Counted from the first letter of the stretch, positions 35,971 to 44,531 are shown. The stretch is DNA of 64,000 nucleotides from Brevibacterium sp. 239c (GCF_900169365.1 NZ_FXZH01000007.1:62001-126000); one strand, 5' to 3'. Program-made: numbers and translations. Notes: a model not told the origin generated them from the letters alone.

Positions 35971-36348
35971 TCAGCGTTTCTTCGCGGCCTCCGGCACCCG
36001 CACGGTGAGCACCGGGACAGGGGAGCGGAGGATGAGGCGTTGGGCCACGGAGCCGAGCAGGACCTTGCCCACCCGGGAGCGACTGCGCACCCCGAGGACA
36101 AGGCGATCCACCTCGGCAACGTGATCGCGCAGCTCATCGAGGACTGCGGTGACGGGATCACGATCTCCGCGCCCGGACCGGTTGATCAGCTTCACCTCGA
36201 GGTTACGAGGAATCTCATCATCGGTGAAGTCATGGAGGGTGAGATTGATGAGGAGCAGGCCCGTGTCCAGGGCTCGCGCCTCGGCGACGGCGTTCTCCAG
36301 CGCTGTGCGTCCTTCGGGGCTGTCGGTGACGGCGACTGCGATTGACAT
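35971..36348 (-). CDS. universal stress protein (UspA family)
   Basis: A 125-residue single-domain Usp protein. It starts MSIAVAVTDSPEGRTALENA, and the nucleotide-binding loop and end are LVLGVRSRSRVGKVLLGSVAQRLI and PVPVLTVRVPE. In ATP-binding members the loop is G-2x-G-9x-G(S/T); the corresponding part here is less regular, so ATP binding is not certain. AGGAG precedes ATG 36348. It follows the sugar porter gene by 16 bp on the same strand, so the two probably share a transcript, as is common for Usp proteins and transporters. Confidence 0.88.
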   Translation of the reverse strand: MSIAVAVTDSPEGRTALENAVAEARALDTGLLLINLTLHDFTDDEIPRNLEVKLINRSGRGDRDPVTAVLDELRDHVAEVDRLVLGVRSRSRVGKVLLGSVAQRLILRSPVPVLTVRVPEAAKKR

Positions 36349-36364
36349 GGTGGCTCCTGTTCTG

Positions 36365-37792
36365 TCATTTCCGGCCGTATTTCGCTTTGAACTTGCGTTC
36401 GAACTGCGCCAGGTCCTTGTCCTTGGTCTCAGGAAGAAGTGTGTAGAGGAAGATGAAGGCGATCACGGCGCAGCCGGCGAACATACTGAATGTCGCCGTC
36501 ATCCCCATCGCCTCGATGAGCGGCGGGAAGAACTGCGCGACGATGGCGTTCATGATCCACAGCACGAACACACAGATGCCCATGGCGAAGCTGCGGATCT
36601 TCATCGGGAAGATCTCGGAGAGCATCAGCCAGGTCAGCGGTCCGACCGTGCCCTGCATCGAGAACACGAAGAGGACGAGGAAGACGAGGACCGTCCACGC
36701 CTGTCCCGGTCCCGGCGGAATCACGACGGCGGTGAGTGCGATGAGGATGTGGAAGAACGCGATGAGGGCGTAACCGGTGAGGAACATGACCCGACGCGGC
36801 AGCTTGTTGAGCAGGAACATGCCCAGCGAGATGCCCAGCAGCGAGAAGACCCCGTTGGCGATGTTGCCGATGATCGCGACACCGGAGTCCAAACCGGCAT
36901 TGGTGAGCAGCTGCGTGCCGTAGTACATGACCGAGTTGATGCCGGTCAGCTGCTGGAAGAAGCCGAGGCCCACGCCGATGATGACCAATCGCAGCACCCA
37001 ACGGGTTCCGAGATCGGAGAGTCCACCGGTGGACTGCTTGGCGTCTTGGGATGCGAGGTGGGTGACCTCGGCGACCTCCGCCTCGGCGCGTTCGGGGGAG
37101 CGGACCTGTTTGAGCACCTCGAGAGCCTCCTCCGTGCGGCCCTTCGAGATCAGCCAGCGGGGGCTCTCTGGTTGGAAGATCATGCCCACGAGCAGCGCGA
37201 TGGCCGGTGCGAGTGCGACGAGGAGCATCCAACGCCAGATGGAGTCGACATGGCCCCAGACGTTGAAGATGACGGCGTTGATGATGAACGCTGCGAGCTG
37301 CCCCGCAACTATCATCAGCTCATTGCGAGTGACGAAGGAGCCGCGCTTCTCTGAGGGGGCGATCTCGCCCAGATAGACGGGGACGATGGCAGAAGCGGCG
37401 CCGACCGCGATGCCGAGGACGAAGCGGGCGCCGATGAGGAACTCCGCACCCGGGGCCAACACGCAGCCCAGCGTGCCGAGGATGAAGACGCCGGCGACGA
37501 GGATGATCGTGTGCCGCCTACCGTGGGCGTCGGCGACGCGACCGCCGAACACAGCACCGAATGCGGCACCGATCATGAGGCTGGCGACGACGAGTCCTTC
37601 GGACAGCGGAGTGAGGCCGAAATCTTGACTCATCGGTTCGAGTGCGCCGTTGACGACGCCTGTGTCATAGCCGAACAGGAGACCGCCGAAGGTGGCCACT
37701 GTGGCGATGATGCCGAGGCGGTGAACAGGCTTACCCGAACCCGCATGTGGCAGGTCGAACTGTTTCTCGGCGCGATCAGGCAAAGCAGACAT
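36365..37792 (-). CDS. sugar porter family MFS transporter
   Basis: A 475-residue MFS protein of the sugar porter family. Typical features are FGGLLFGYDTGVVNGAL in TM1, the loop GGRVADAHGRRHTI, LGIAVGAASAIVPVYLGEIAP in TM4-5 with R after it, PESPRWLISKGR between TM6 and TM7, and FQQLTGINSVMYYG in TM7. These proteins import hexoses, pentoses or inositols with protons. ATG 37792 follows AAAGGAG. It is divergent from the ArsR-type regulator and upstream of the Usp gene. The sugar is unknown. Confidence 0.9.
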   Translation of the reverse strand: MSALPDRAEKQFDLPHAGSGKPVHRLGIIATVATFGGLLFGYDTGVVNGALEPMSQDFGLTPLSEGLVVASLMIGAAFGAVFGGRVADAHGRRHTIILVAGVFILGTLGCVLAPGAEFLIGARFVLGIAVGAASAIVPVYLGEIAPSEKRGSFVTRNELMIVAGQLAAFIINAVIFNVWGHVDSIWRWMLLVALAPAIALLVGMIFQPESPRWLISKGRTEEALEVLKQVRSPERAEAEVAEVTHLASQDAKQSTGGLSDLGTRWVLRLVIIGVGLGFFQQLTGINSVMYYGTQLLTNAGLDSGVAIIGNIANGVFSLLGISLGMFLLNKLPRRVMFLTGYALIAFFHILIALTAVVIPPGPGQAWTVLVFLVLFVFSMQGTVGPLTWLMLSEIFPMKIRSFAMGICVFVLWIMNAIVAQFFPPLIEAMGMTATFSMFAGCAVIAFIFLYTLLPETKDKDLAQFERKFKAKYGRK

Positions 37793-37859
37793 GGATGACT
37801 CCTTTCCTCTCTCGTTCTAACACGGTTCGTTGTTGCTGAGGGCGGTTTGCCCGCACTGA

Positions 37860-37878
37860 GAAGTGAAGATCACACTTC
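37860..37878. promoter_or_regulatory. candidate ArsR-type operator
   Basis: GAAGTG-AAGATCA-CACTTC is a 19-bp inverted repeat with perfect 6-bp arms, lying between the divergent sugar porter and arsR-like genes. It suits an autoregulatory site of the adjacent regulator; this is inference. Confidence 0.45.
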
Positions 37879-37916
37879 GGCCCGTCCCGAACAGTAGGAG
37901 GCATACCATCGAAGCT

Positions 37917-38627
37917 ATGACCAGGAGCCACCCGGAATCGGCACCGAATATCGCCGCGCTGGCCTCGGCGCTCGCCGACCCTACCCGCGTCATGATCTGC
38001 ACGAGTCTCCTCGACGGCAGAGCCTGGACGCTGACGGAGCTGTCACGAGCTCTCGCGGTACCGATGTCATCGGCCTCTGAACATGCCAGCATCCTCATCG
38101 AGCGCGGCGTACTGGCCGAACGTCGGCAGGGCAGGCACCGCTACGTGCAACTCGCCTCGGCAGACATCGCCTGCTGGCTCGAATACACCGGTGCGCTCGC
38201 GGGGGAGAGAGTCGAATCGGCTCCGACCCTGGCGGCGAAGACTCGTGACCGACACCTCCTCGAGGCACGGACCTGCTACAGGCACATCGCTGGACGTCTG
38301 GGCGTGCAGATATGGGCGGCCGTCACGGCGCGAGGGTGGGTCGATGACACCGCGACCGTGACCGAGGCAGGAGTTGCGGGCTTCGCAAAGGTGTGGGGGA
38401 TCGATGTCGCCTCCATGGCCTCAGGCTCGCGCCCGCTGACTCGCCGCTGCCTCGATTGGACGGAACGCCGCACCCACCTCGGCGGATGGCTTGGAGATGC
38501 CGTGTGCGAGGAATTCCTCGACCGGACGTGGATCACCCGCCGTCGTAGCAGTCGCGCACTCACACTCACATCGACTGGTCGGGACGAACTCGACTGGATA
38601 CTCGACACAGAGGTGACACAGCTATGA
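37917..38627 (+). CDS. ArsR family regulator with long C-terminal domain
   Basis: A 236-residue regulator. The winged helix is at residues about 10-85: NIAALASALADPTRVMICTSLLD, LTELSRALAVPMSSASEHASILIERGVL, QGRHRYVQLA. The usual ArsR/SmtB protein has about 110 residues; here 150 more follow, with no metal-binding CxC motif. Such long forms are common in actinobacteria and probably bind small organic molecules. The start is uncertain: GGAGG at 37897-37901 is 15 bp before ATG 37917, rather far; GTG 37863 is the alternative. The gene overlaps the PEP mutase-family gene by 4 bp, so that enzyme is its probable target. Confidence 0.82.
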   Translation: MTRSHPESAPNIAALASALADPTRVMICTSLLDGRAWTLTELSRALAVPMSSASEHASILIERGVLAERRQGRHRYVQLASADIACWLEYTGALAGERVESAPTLAAKTRDRHLLEARTCYRHIAGRLGVQIWAAVTARGWVDDTATVTEAGVAGFAKVWGIDVASMASGSRPLTRRCLDWTERRTHLGGWLGDAVCEEFLDRTWITRRRSSRALTLTSTGRDELDWILDTEVTQL

Positions 38628-39463
38628 ACAGCACAACAACCGACCAGGACCCACCCTTCCACCGGTTGCACCGACCGGGGGACCCGTTCATCCTGCCGTG
38701 TGCCTGGGATGTGGCAAGTGCCCGACTCTTCGCCGAGGCGGGTCACCCTGCCGTGGGTACGAGCAGTCTGGGGGTGGCCGCCGGCATCGGAGCCGCCGAT
38801 GAGGAGCGGGAAACGATGACCGCCATGGTCGATCTGCTGAAAAACCTCCGACGGGCCCTGCCCGAATCGCTGCTTACCTGCGACTTCGAAGATGGGTACA
38901 GTGGCGACCCGGCAGAAGTCGTCGACATCCTCCGGGACGCCTTCGCAGTGCGGCGAGACGCTGCAACAGGTGAGGGTCCCGGCCTCGCCGGACTTGCCGT
39001 CGACGGACTCAACATCGAGGATTCCGCTCGCGGACATCTCGTCGAACCGCGGGAACTCGCCGCCAAGGTCAGCGCGATCAAGGAGGCATTCCCGTCTCTG
39101 TTCGTCAACGCACGAATCGACACATACTGGACTGGTCAGGACAAGCTCGGGGAGACCCTTGAGCGGATGCGCCGCTACGCCGGTTCCGGGGCCGATGGGA
39201 TCTTCGTACCCGGGGACCTGGATCTGGAGACCATCGCACAGATCGTTCGGGCCTGCCCACTTCCGGTCAATGTGCTCGCCAGTCCGCGCTTCTCACGTGA
39301 CCAGTTCGCCGAGGCGGGTGTGGCCAGGATCAGCACCGGCTCATTGCTCTACCGGGCCGCGATTTCTGCGGCAGTGCACTCATTGAGTGGGCTGAACGAA
39401 GACCGCCCGGCGCAGACGGCGAATGTGCTGTCCTACCGGGCGGTCTCGACGCTGGGCGATTAG
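38624..39463 (+). CDS. isocitrate lyase/PEP mutase superfamily protein
   Basis: A 279-residue TIM-barrel protein of the isocitrate lyase/PEP mutase superfamily. Seen are LPCAWDVASARLFAEAGHPAVGTSS at the start, the Mg-binding LLTCDFEDGYSGDP, VDGLNIEDSARG, and the substrate-loop strand LFVNARIDTYW. The KKCGH lid motif of true isocitrate lyase is absent, so carbon-carbon cleavage of a 2-hydroxy- or 2-methylisocitrate-like acid, or a related 2-oxo acid hydrolase reaction, is possible. ATG 38624 overlaps the arsR-like stop (ATGA), so the two are translated together. The exact substrate is unknown. Confidence 0.85.
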   Translation: MNSTTTDQDPPFHRLHRPGDPFILPCAWDVASARLFAEAGHPAVGTSSLGVAAGIGAADEERETMTAMVDLLKNLRRALPESLLTCDFEDGYSGDPAEVVDILRDAFAVRRDAATGEGPGLAGLAVDGLNIEDSARGHLVEPRELAAKVSAIKEAFPSLFVNARIDTYWTGQDKLGETLERMRRYAGSGADGIFVPGDLDLETIAQIVRACPLPVNVLASPRFSRDQFAEAGVARISTGSLLYRAAISAAVHSLSGLNEDRPAQTANVLSYRAVSTLGD

Positions 39464-39464
39464 C

Positions 39465-39478
39465 CTGCCGCGGGGCAG
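39465..39478. terminator. hairpin between convergent genes
   Basis: CTGCC-GCGG-GGCAG (39465-39478) is a perfect 5-bp stem in the 22-bp gap between the convergent PEP mutase-family gene and the acidic protein gene, followed by GGGTTT. A short bidirectional terminator candidate. Confidence 0.4.
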
Positions 39479-39485
39479 ACGGGTT

Positions 39486-39938
39486 TCAGTCTTCGACCCC
39501 GTCGTCGGCGAGTGCGTCGACATCGAGGTCATCACCGGCGAGTTGGGCGACTTCTGCATCGTCCTGGTATTCGGAGATCATGTGATCGCTGCGACGGTTG
39601 CCCTGTTCGGCAGCTGGCGAGGCATCTGTGGAGAACTCTTCCGGAATGTCGGGGGTATCGTTCCCAGACTCCAAGCCCTGTGCATCCAAGAGCTCATCGT
39701 CGGCGCCTTCGATGCCGGTTCCCTCCGGGCCTTCGGCACCAGGCTCGACGGCTGCAGCGGAGGCGACATCGGCATCAAGGTCCGTGTCGAGATCATCGGC
39801 TTCGGCCTCGGCGGCATTGAGCTCCGGGTCATCAAGCTCATCGGCCGTGGGCTCGTCGAGGGTGGGGTCATCCATCAGCGGTGCACCCATCTCGGGTTCG
39901 TCCTGCCACTGTGTCGGATCGGTGGGGTTGTCGCTCAT
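39486..39938 (-). CDS. highly acidic hypothetical protein
   Basis: A 150-residue protein with an extreme composition: Asp and Glu make up about a third of it, there are only two Arg and no Lys, and Ala, Pro and Gly are common. It has no membrane segment or signal peptide and is probably disordered. ATG 39938 (MSDNPTDPTQW) has AAGGAG just upstream, which supports translation. The codon-phase GC pattern suits a real gene and no open frame of comparable quality exists on the other strand. No family is recognised. It lies 88 bp downstream of the patatin gene on the same strand. Confidence 0.65.
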   Translation of the reverse strand: MSDNPTDPTQWQDEPEMGAPLMDDPTLDEPTADELDDPELNAAEAEADDLDTDLDADVASAAAVEPGAEGPEGTGIEGADDELLDAQGLESGNDTPDIPEEFSTDASPAAEQGNRRSDHMISEYQDDAEVAQLAGDDLDVDALADDGVED

Positions 39939-40025
39939 GGTCGCTCCTTCGGTGGTGGTCGATGCTTGTGTCTGTCGACGCCCACATTGTTGCACGAGCA
40001 GTGGGCCGCTCGCAGGTGTCTTGGT

Positions 40026-41009
40026 TCAGCGTCGCTCGTAGCGTTCCTTCCACGCCTGCCAGTCCCAGGTGCTGAGGAAATCTGTGGTTGCGGTCTGGCC
40101 CGAGTCGATGAGTTCGAGCTTATCGGCTCGACTCAGGGCGAAGTCGGTGCTGCTCTGCGAAGCGGTGTCGACGAAGATCGTTCGATCGGTGACCGAGGGC
40201 TCGTCGATATGACGCCGGTCGTGGGCGTTGATCATGGTCGACAGGAGCGAGATCCCATATTGGTAGGTGTTCGCATTGGGCCGCCATTGGGTTTCAGCCG
40301 TTGTCCTGGCCGAGAGCATCACGCCCAATGTGGGCCAGCGGGCAGGACGCGCATCTTTCCGATCGAAGATGTCGACGGGGAAGTTCGAGAGCAGACCGCC
40401 GTCTGCACCGAGCACCGAGACACCGCCGGCCACGCGCGGATCTGCGCGCAGCGATCGGGGCCGGAAGAAGAAGGGTGTCGCGGCCGAGGCACAGACCGCC
40501 TCGGCGACCGACTGCGAATCCGGATCGACGCCGAGAGCAGACTGGTAGTCCCAGGGCAGGCGCAGCATGCGACCGCGGGAGACATCGGAGACGATGACGA
40601 CGAGGCGGTACTGACGCTCCGGTGGCAGCGCACTGTGCGGGTCGTGCAGGCGAAGATCGCCCCAGGTGCGGATGCCCTGCGAGGCGAGGGCGTCGGCCAG
40701 GAAGTCGTGGAGGGCTGTGCCGAGGTACATGCCCTTGTGAAACAGAAGACCTTGGATCTTCCCGAGCCACGGCAGAAGAGAGAAGGTCGGGCTGAGGTCT
40801 TCGAAGTCGGTGAAGTCCTTGCGAAGAATCGTTTCGATGAGGTTCTCCGGAGGGATTCCTGCAGTTGTCAGCGCTCCCACGACTGCACCGGCCGAGGTTC
40901 CAGCGATGCGGTGGATGGAGTAGTCAGCCGAGCTCATCGCATCGACCGCGCCGACGAGCCCGGGAAGTTTGGCGCCCCCGCCTTCGAGGACCAGATCGGT
41001 CATGGCCAT
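40026..41009 (-). CDS. patatin-like phospholipase family protein
   Basis: A 327-residue patatin-type lipid acyl hydrolase. The oxyanion glycines are in DLVLEGGGAKLPGLVGA, the nucleophile Ser in IAGTSAGAVVGAL (GxSxG), and the second member of the Ser-Asp dyad in LGADGGLLSNFPVDIF (DG). CASAATPFFFRP is also typical. ATG 41009 has AAGGAGG upstream at good spacing; the open frame continues 29 codons further without similarity. The enzyme probably cleaves fatty acyl groups from phospholipids or other esters in the cytoplasm or at the membrane; there is no signal peptide. Confidence 0.9.
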   Translation of the reverse strand: MAMTDLVLEGGGAKLPGLVGAVDAMSSADYSIHRIAGTSAGAVVGALTTAGIPPENLIETILRKDFTDFEDLSPTFSLLPWLGKIQGLLFHKGMYLGTALHDFLADALASQGIRTWGDLRLHDPHSALPPERQYRLVVIVSDVSRGRMLRLPWDYQSALGVDPDSQSVAEAVCASAATPFFFRPRSLRADPRVAGGVSVLGADGGLLSNFPVDIFDRKDARPARWPTLGVMLSARTTAETQWRPNANTYQYGISLLSTMINAHDRRHIDEPSVTDRTIFVDTASQSSTDFALSRADKLELIDSGQTATTDFLSTWDWQAWKERYERR

Positions 41010-41121
41010 GACGCGCTCCTCCTTGGGCAATCTCGGTGTCCCGACGACGCTCGTGCCGAGGGGACTCCTCTCATTGTCTACCCGCAGGAGGGACAACGAG
41101 AGGAGAAAGCCGTCTCGCCTG

Positions 41122-42000
41122 TCAGCGCGCCGTCGGGGCGGGATCGGTGATCTCGGCGGCCGGCGACGCAGTGTTGCGCTCTGCGACCACGGGCCGTCGG
41201 CCGGTGAAATGGTCCATGGTCTTGTTGACTCCGAGGAAGTCCATCAGCTTGTCGAAGGCCCGGGTGGGCAGCATCCGGGCTCCGGGCAGAATGCGCACCA
41301 GTGAAGGCATGGCAAGCTGCTCTCGTCCCGACTCAATGGAGTCGAGAACGTTGGTGGCAACGTTGGTTTCCTCGAGGATGGGCAGCAGACGAGGGAACTT
41401 GGTCGTGACGCCTTCGAACATCCCGGTATTGATGTAGAAGGGGCAGACGACGAGCGTATTGACGTTGTGGCCATCGGCGCGCAGTTCGGCGCGCAGAGAC
41501 TCGGTGAAGCCCACCGCGGCGAATTTGCTCGCCGAGTAGTCGGTCTGACGGGCGACGCCGACAAATCCGGCAGCGCTGGAGATGGTGACCACTGAGCCCC
41601 GATCGCGTTCGATCATCCCGGGGAGGAAGGCACGCGTCACCCAGTAGAGGGCGAGGGTGTTGACATCGTAGACGCGTCGGATCGCGGCTTCATCGGCTTC
41701 GAGCAGTTTCGTACCGGTGACGATTCCGGCGCAGTTGATGAGGACGTCCACGGGTCCGGTGTCTTCGGCGATGACTGCGACCTGTTTGGCGTCGGCCACA
41801 TTGACTGTGAACGAACGGGCCTGCGATCCGGTCGCCGAAATCTCATCGGCAACACGCTGTCCGGCCTCTGTTGAGAGATCCCAGATCAGAACTTCCGCAG
41901 CTCCACGCGAGGCAGCGTCGAGTGCCATCAGACGTCCGATACCGCTGCCCGCACCGGTGATCAGTACTCGTGAGCCGGCGATCTTTGTTCCACGCGTCAT
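41122..42000 (-). CDS. SDR family oxidoreductase
   Basis: A 292-residue classical SDR. The cofactor motif is VLITGAGSGIGRLMALDAA, followed by an acidic residue after the second strand in LIWDLS, which favours NAD. NCAGIVTG, the catalytic Ser in VVTISSAAGFVG, and YSASKFAAVGF (Tyr-x-x-x-Lys) are present. The C-terminal part PTRAFDKLMDFLGVNKTMDHFTGR resembles the membrane-associated 17-beta-hydroxysteroid or retinol group. ATG 42000 has AAAGGAG upstream. A perfect 12-bp palindrome lies in its promoter region. Substrate unknown. Confidence 0.9.
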   Translation of the reverse strand: MTRGTKIAGSRVLITGAGSGIGRLMALDAASRGAAEVLIWDLSTEAGQRVADEISATGSQARSFTVNVADAKQVAVIAEDTGPVDVLINCAGIVTGTKLLEADEAAIRRVYDVNTLALYWVTRAFLPGMIERDRGSVVTISSAAGFVGVARQTDYSASKFAAVGFTESLRAELRADGHNVNTLVVCPFYINTGMFEGVTTKFPRLLPILEETNVATNVLDSIESGREQLAMPSLVRILPGARMLPTRAFDKLMDFLGVNKTMDHFTGRRPVVAERNTASPAAEITDPAPTAR

Positions 42001-42054
42001 GTGGTTGCTCCTTTGCATCATGTGCTCTCAACTAAGATTGTGTCGAATCAAAGT

Positions 42055-42066
42055 TACTGTACAGTA
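42055..42066. promoter_or_regulatory. 12-bp palindrome upstream of the SDR gene
   Basis: TACTGTACAGTA is perfectly palindromic and lies 55 bp upstream of the SDR start at 42000. It is a plausible operator for a TetR-type regulator; none is encoded next to it. Confidence 0.45.
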
Positions 42067-42121
42067 CATGTGTTTGCAATCACAAAGGGTGCCCTGTGCA
42101 GAGGAGGCTGGCTTCGGATAC

Positions 42122-42153
42122 ACGAAAAACCCCGCCGTGGCAGGGGTTTTCGT
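42122..42153 (-). terminator. intrinsic terminator of the tRNA cluster
   Basis: On the minus strand, just downstream of tRNA-Phe, ACGAAAA-CCCC pairs with GGGG-TTTTTCGT around a short GC-rich loop. The stem is strong and ends in a T run, as expected for rho-independent termination. Confidence 0.75.
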
Positions 42154-42157
42154 TATG

Positions 42158-42233
42158 TGGTGGCTCCGACCGGCGTCGATCCGGTGACCTTTCGATTTTC
42201 AGTCGAACGCTCTACCAACTGAGCTACAGAGCC
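42158..42233 (-). tRNA. tRNA-Phe (GAA)
   Basis: The minus strand folds into a 76-base tRNA: acceptor stem GGCTCTG / CGGAGCC (one G-T pair), D-loop with AGTTGGTAG, anticodon loop with GAA, T-loop GGATCGACGCC-type arm, and discriminator A. CCA is encoded. It is the last of three tRNA genes read on this strand. Confidence 0.95.
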
Positions 42234-42302
42234 AGGTCGCCAACATACGTCAAGTATGTTGAGAGAAACAAAGGCCCTTCCGAAGAAGAGCCTTGTGCTC
42301 CG

Positions 42303-42376
42303 CGACCCTGACCGGACTCGAACCGGCGACCTCCGCCGTGACAGGGCGGCGCGCTAACCAACTGCGCTACAGGGCC
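42303..42376 (-). tRNA. tRNA-Asp (GTC)
   Basis: The minus strand gives a 74-base tRNA: acceptor stem GGCCCTG / CAGGGTC, D-loop AGTTGGTTAG, anticodon GTC in CTGTCAC, T-arm CCGGTTCGAGTCCGG, discriminator G. CCA is not encoded. Confidence 0.96.
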
Positions 42377-42424
42377 TTACTGTGTTGCATCTGATCCGAT
42401 GTCGGATTTCTCAATCCTACACCG

Positions 42425-42497
<73 letters not shown>

Positions 42498-42691
42498 CCA
42501 GGTTGTCCTCGGATTCCCCGGGGCAACGTCGTTAATCCTAGCCCAACCATTTCGCAGAGTGCAAACCGATGCCCCGTGTCCTCGGTCACACCGATTCGAG
42601 AGACCCTGAGAGCCTCCGAGAGGGGCAGCAGGAGCGTGCCAGGGGCGCCGCCCTCAGCCCCTTCGGAGACCATCCCGCTAGGCTGGCAGAC

Positions 42692-43039
42692 ATGGAGTAC
42701 CTCAGTGAAGAAGAGTTCGAGTCGATCCTTGATGAGGCGATCGACCAGCTTCCTTCGGGTGTGACCGATGAGCTCGACAATGTCGCTCTCTTCGTCGAGG
42801 ACCGACCCGAGGATGGCAACACCCATCTGCTGGGGCTCTATGACGGAACACCTATGGGGGAGCGAGGCATCTCCGGTCTCGAACTGCCGGACAACATCTT
42901 CCTCTACCGCGACAACCTCATTGCATACGCTGAGGACCGCGATCACCTGCGGAGCGAAATCGTCATCACCATCGTTCACGAGATCGCACACTTCTATGGA
43001 ATCGACGACGAACGACTCCACGAGATCGGTTGGGGCTGA
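42692..43039 (+). CDS. zincin-like metallopeptidase family protein
   Basis: A 115-residue protein of the small actinobacterial zincin family (zincin_1). The zinc site is HEIAHFYGIDDERLHEIGW near the C-terminus: HExxH plus a downstream Glu/His. The start MEYLSEEEFESILDEAIDQLP and the middle segment LLGLYDGTPMGERG are typical of the family, which is conserved in actinobacteria but has no firmly known substrate. ATG 42692 is chosen because similarity begins there; the frame is open to 42569. It is divergent from the tRNA cluster. Confidence 0.88.
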   Translation: MEYLSEEEFESILDEAIDQLPSGVTDELDNVALFVEDRPEDGNTHLLGLYDGTPMGERGISGLELPDNIFLYRDNLIAYAEDRDHLRSEIVITIVHEIAHFYGIDDERLHEIGWG

Positions 43040-43283
43040 GCATTACAACTGCCGAAGTTGACCGTGAAGTCCAGCGTCGCCCCAGGTCGTAGGTGGAATC
43101 TGGTGCTTCATCGGCCGTCATTGATTGGCGCTGGAGCCTGGACTTCGCTTATTGTGGGCGGGTACCCATCAGCATTCGATACAACATTCCGTCCGTATCG
43201 ACGCGGGACCACAGGGGCGAAGCCCCGGGCAGAAGTGCCTTGCGTGTCCCCGCAGATTTACGGGCAGGAGGCACGACCCCTTT
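43040..43283. other. 244-bp non-coding gap with a GC hairpin
   Basis: Between the zincin and ybaK genes there is no convincing coding frame. GGGGC-GAA-GCCCC at 43214-43226 is a perfect 5-bp stem with a 3-base loop, 60 bp before the ybaK start; it could be a terminator for the zincin gene or part of a leader. The ybaK ribosome site is GGAGG near 43268. Confidence 0.4.
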
Positions 43284-43784
43284 ATGACAGTGGCATCCAA
43301 ACCGACAAGCGCGGCTACCCCGGCCGTCCGTGTACTCAACCTGGCAGGCATCGATTACACCCTGCACAGCTTCGATCACGATCCAAGCACCCGCCGTTAC
43401 GGGTCCGAAGCCGCCGACAAGCTCGGCGTCGGCTCTGACCAGGTGTTCAAGACCCTCATGATCCAGGTCGACGGCGCACCCGTCACCGCCCTGGTTCCCG
43501 TGTCCGGACAGCTCGACCTCAAGGGCCTCGCGTCTGCACGCGGAGCGAAGAAGGCTCAGTTGGCAGGCGTGGCCGAGACCGAGCGACGCACCGGCTACCC
43601 AGTCGGCGGCGTCTCCCCGTTCGGGCAGCGCCATGCTGTGCCGGTCGTCATCGACCGCACCGCACTCGAGCATTCCTCGGTCTTCGTCTCGGCAGGCCGG
43701 CGTGGCCTCGAGATCGAGATCCGTCCCGAAGACCTCGTCATGCTCACCAATGCGCAGCTCGGGAAGATCGCAGCCCTGGACTGA
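43284..43784 (+). CDS. ybaK: Cys-tRNA(Pro) deacylase YbaK/EbsC
   Basis: A 166-residue YbaK-type editing enzyme. It removes Cys wrongly attached to tRNA-Pro. The family pattern is visible: YTLHSFDHDPSTRRYGSEAADKLG, QVFKTLMIQVDG with the important Lys, LDLKGLASARGAKKAQLA, GYPVGGVSPFGQR, and a final FVSAGRRGLEIEIRPEDLV. Length matches (about 160). ATG 43284 follows GGAGG by 11 bp. It is convergent with the YigZ gene, 15 bp away. Confidence 0.93.
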   Translation: MTVASKPTSAATPAVRVLNLAGIDYTLHSFDHDPSTRRYGSEAADKLGVGSDQVFKTLMIQVDGAPVTALVPVSGQLDLKGLASARGAKKAQLAGVAETERRTGYPVGGVSPFGQRHAVPVVIDRTALEHSSVFVSAGRRGLEIEIRPEDLVMLTNAQLGKIAALD

Positions 43785-43799
43785 TCAGTCCGGCACTGC

Positions 43800-44411
43800 T
43801 CACACCCATTCGATGTCACCGACGGCGGGCTCTGCCTGCCCGGCGGTGACGTCTGCGTATATGGCCAAGGCCGCGTCCACCTCGGCGACGGGAACCATCA
43901 TGTCGATCTCCACGGTGGCACCGTAGCTCGACCGTGTCGTCCACCCCCTGTTCCCGGCCGCCCGATCCAAGGCGTTGGCCTGGGCATAGTCCACGTCGGC
44001 GCGCACCGGAACCACCTCATGCTTGGTGACGATGCGTGCGGTCTCCAATGCCGCCGAGGTGGCCTGTCCATAGGCGCGGACGAGTCCTCCCGCGCCCAGC
44101 AGAGTTCCCCCGAAGTATCTGGTCACGACCGCAACGACGAAGGTCAGCTGGTGACCGGAGACGACGTCGAGGATCGGCGCGCCTGCCGTGCCCGCCGGTT
44201 CCCCATCATCGCTGAAGCGCTGTGTGCGCGAATCCGGGTCAAGGACGAACGCCGTGCAATGATGACGCGCCTTCGGGTGGGCGTTTCTGCGCTCTGCGAT
44301 GACCTCCCTGGCCTCTGCCTCATCGGCGACCGGTGCCACGAAGCCGATGAAGCGTGACTTCTTGATCTCGATCTCGGTTTCGGCGGGGGCGACGATCGTG
44401 CGGTAGGGCAT
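43800..44411 (-). CDS. YigZ family protein (UPF0029/IMPACT)
   Basis: A 203-residue protein of the YigZ/IMPACT family. Signatures are EIKKSRFIGFVAPV, HPKARHHCTAFVL, and RFSDDGEPAGTAGAPIL followed by VVVTRYFGGTLLGAGGLVRAYG. A smaller second domain follows with a ferredoxin-like end. The family is linked to translation control or peptide processing, but the bacterial role is not settled. ATG 44411 (MPYRTIVAPAETEIE) fits the family start better than the upstream ATG at 44462. Confidence 0.9.
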   Translation of the reverse strand: MPYRTIVAPAETEIEIKKSRFIGFVAPVADEAEAREVIAERRNAHPKARHHCTAFVLDPDSRTQRFSDDGEPAGTAGAPILDVVSGHQLTFVVAVVTRYFGGTLLGAGGLVRAYGQATSAALETARIVTKHEVVPVRADVDYAQANALDRAAGNRGWTTRSSYGATVEIDMMVPVAEVDAALAIYADVTAGQAEPAVGDIEWV

Positions 44412-44531
44412 GCGAATCACTCTACCGAAGACCATGGACACGGGGTCGGGGGCCACTGTCACGGACCGTTTCGCCGGAATCTGATCTACGATGAGCGGAC
44501 AACCTGAACAATGGTGAAAGGGTGATGGAAA

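Noticed and set aside
39423-41150. 575-residue open frame on the plus strand
   Set aside because: It is opposite the patatin and acidic-protein genes, has no membrane, signal or enzyme motif, and the minus-strand genes have good ribosome sites and motifs.
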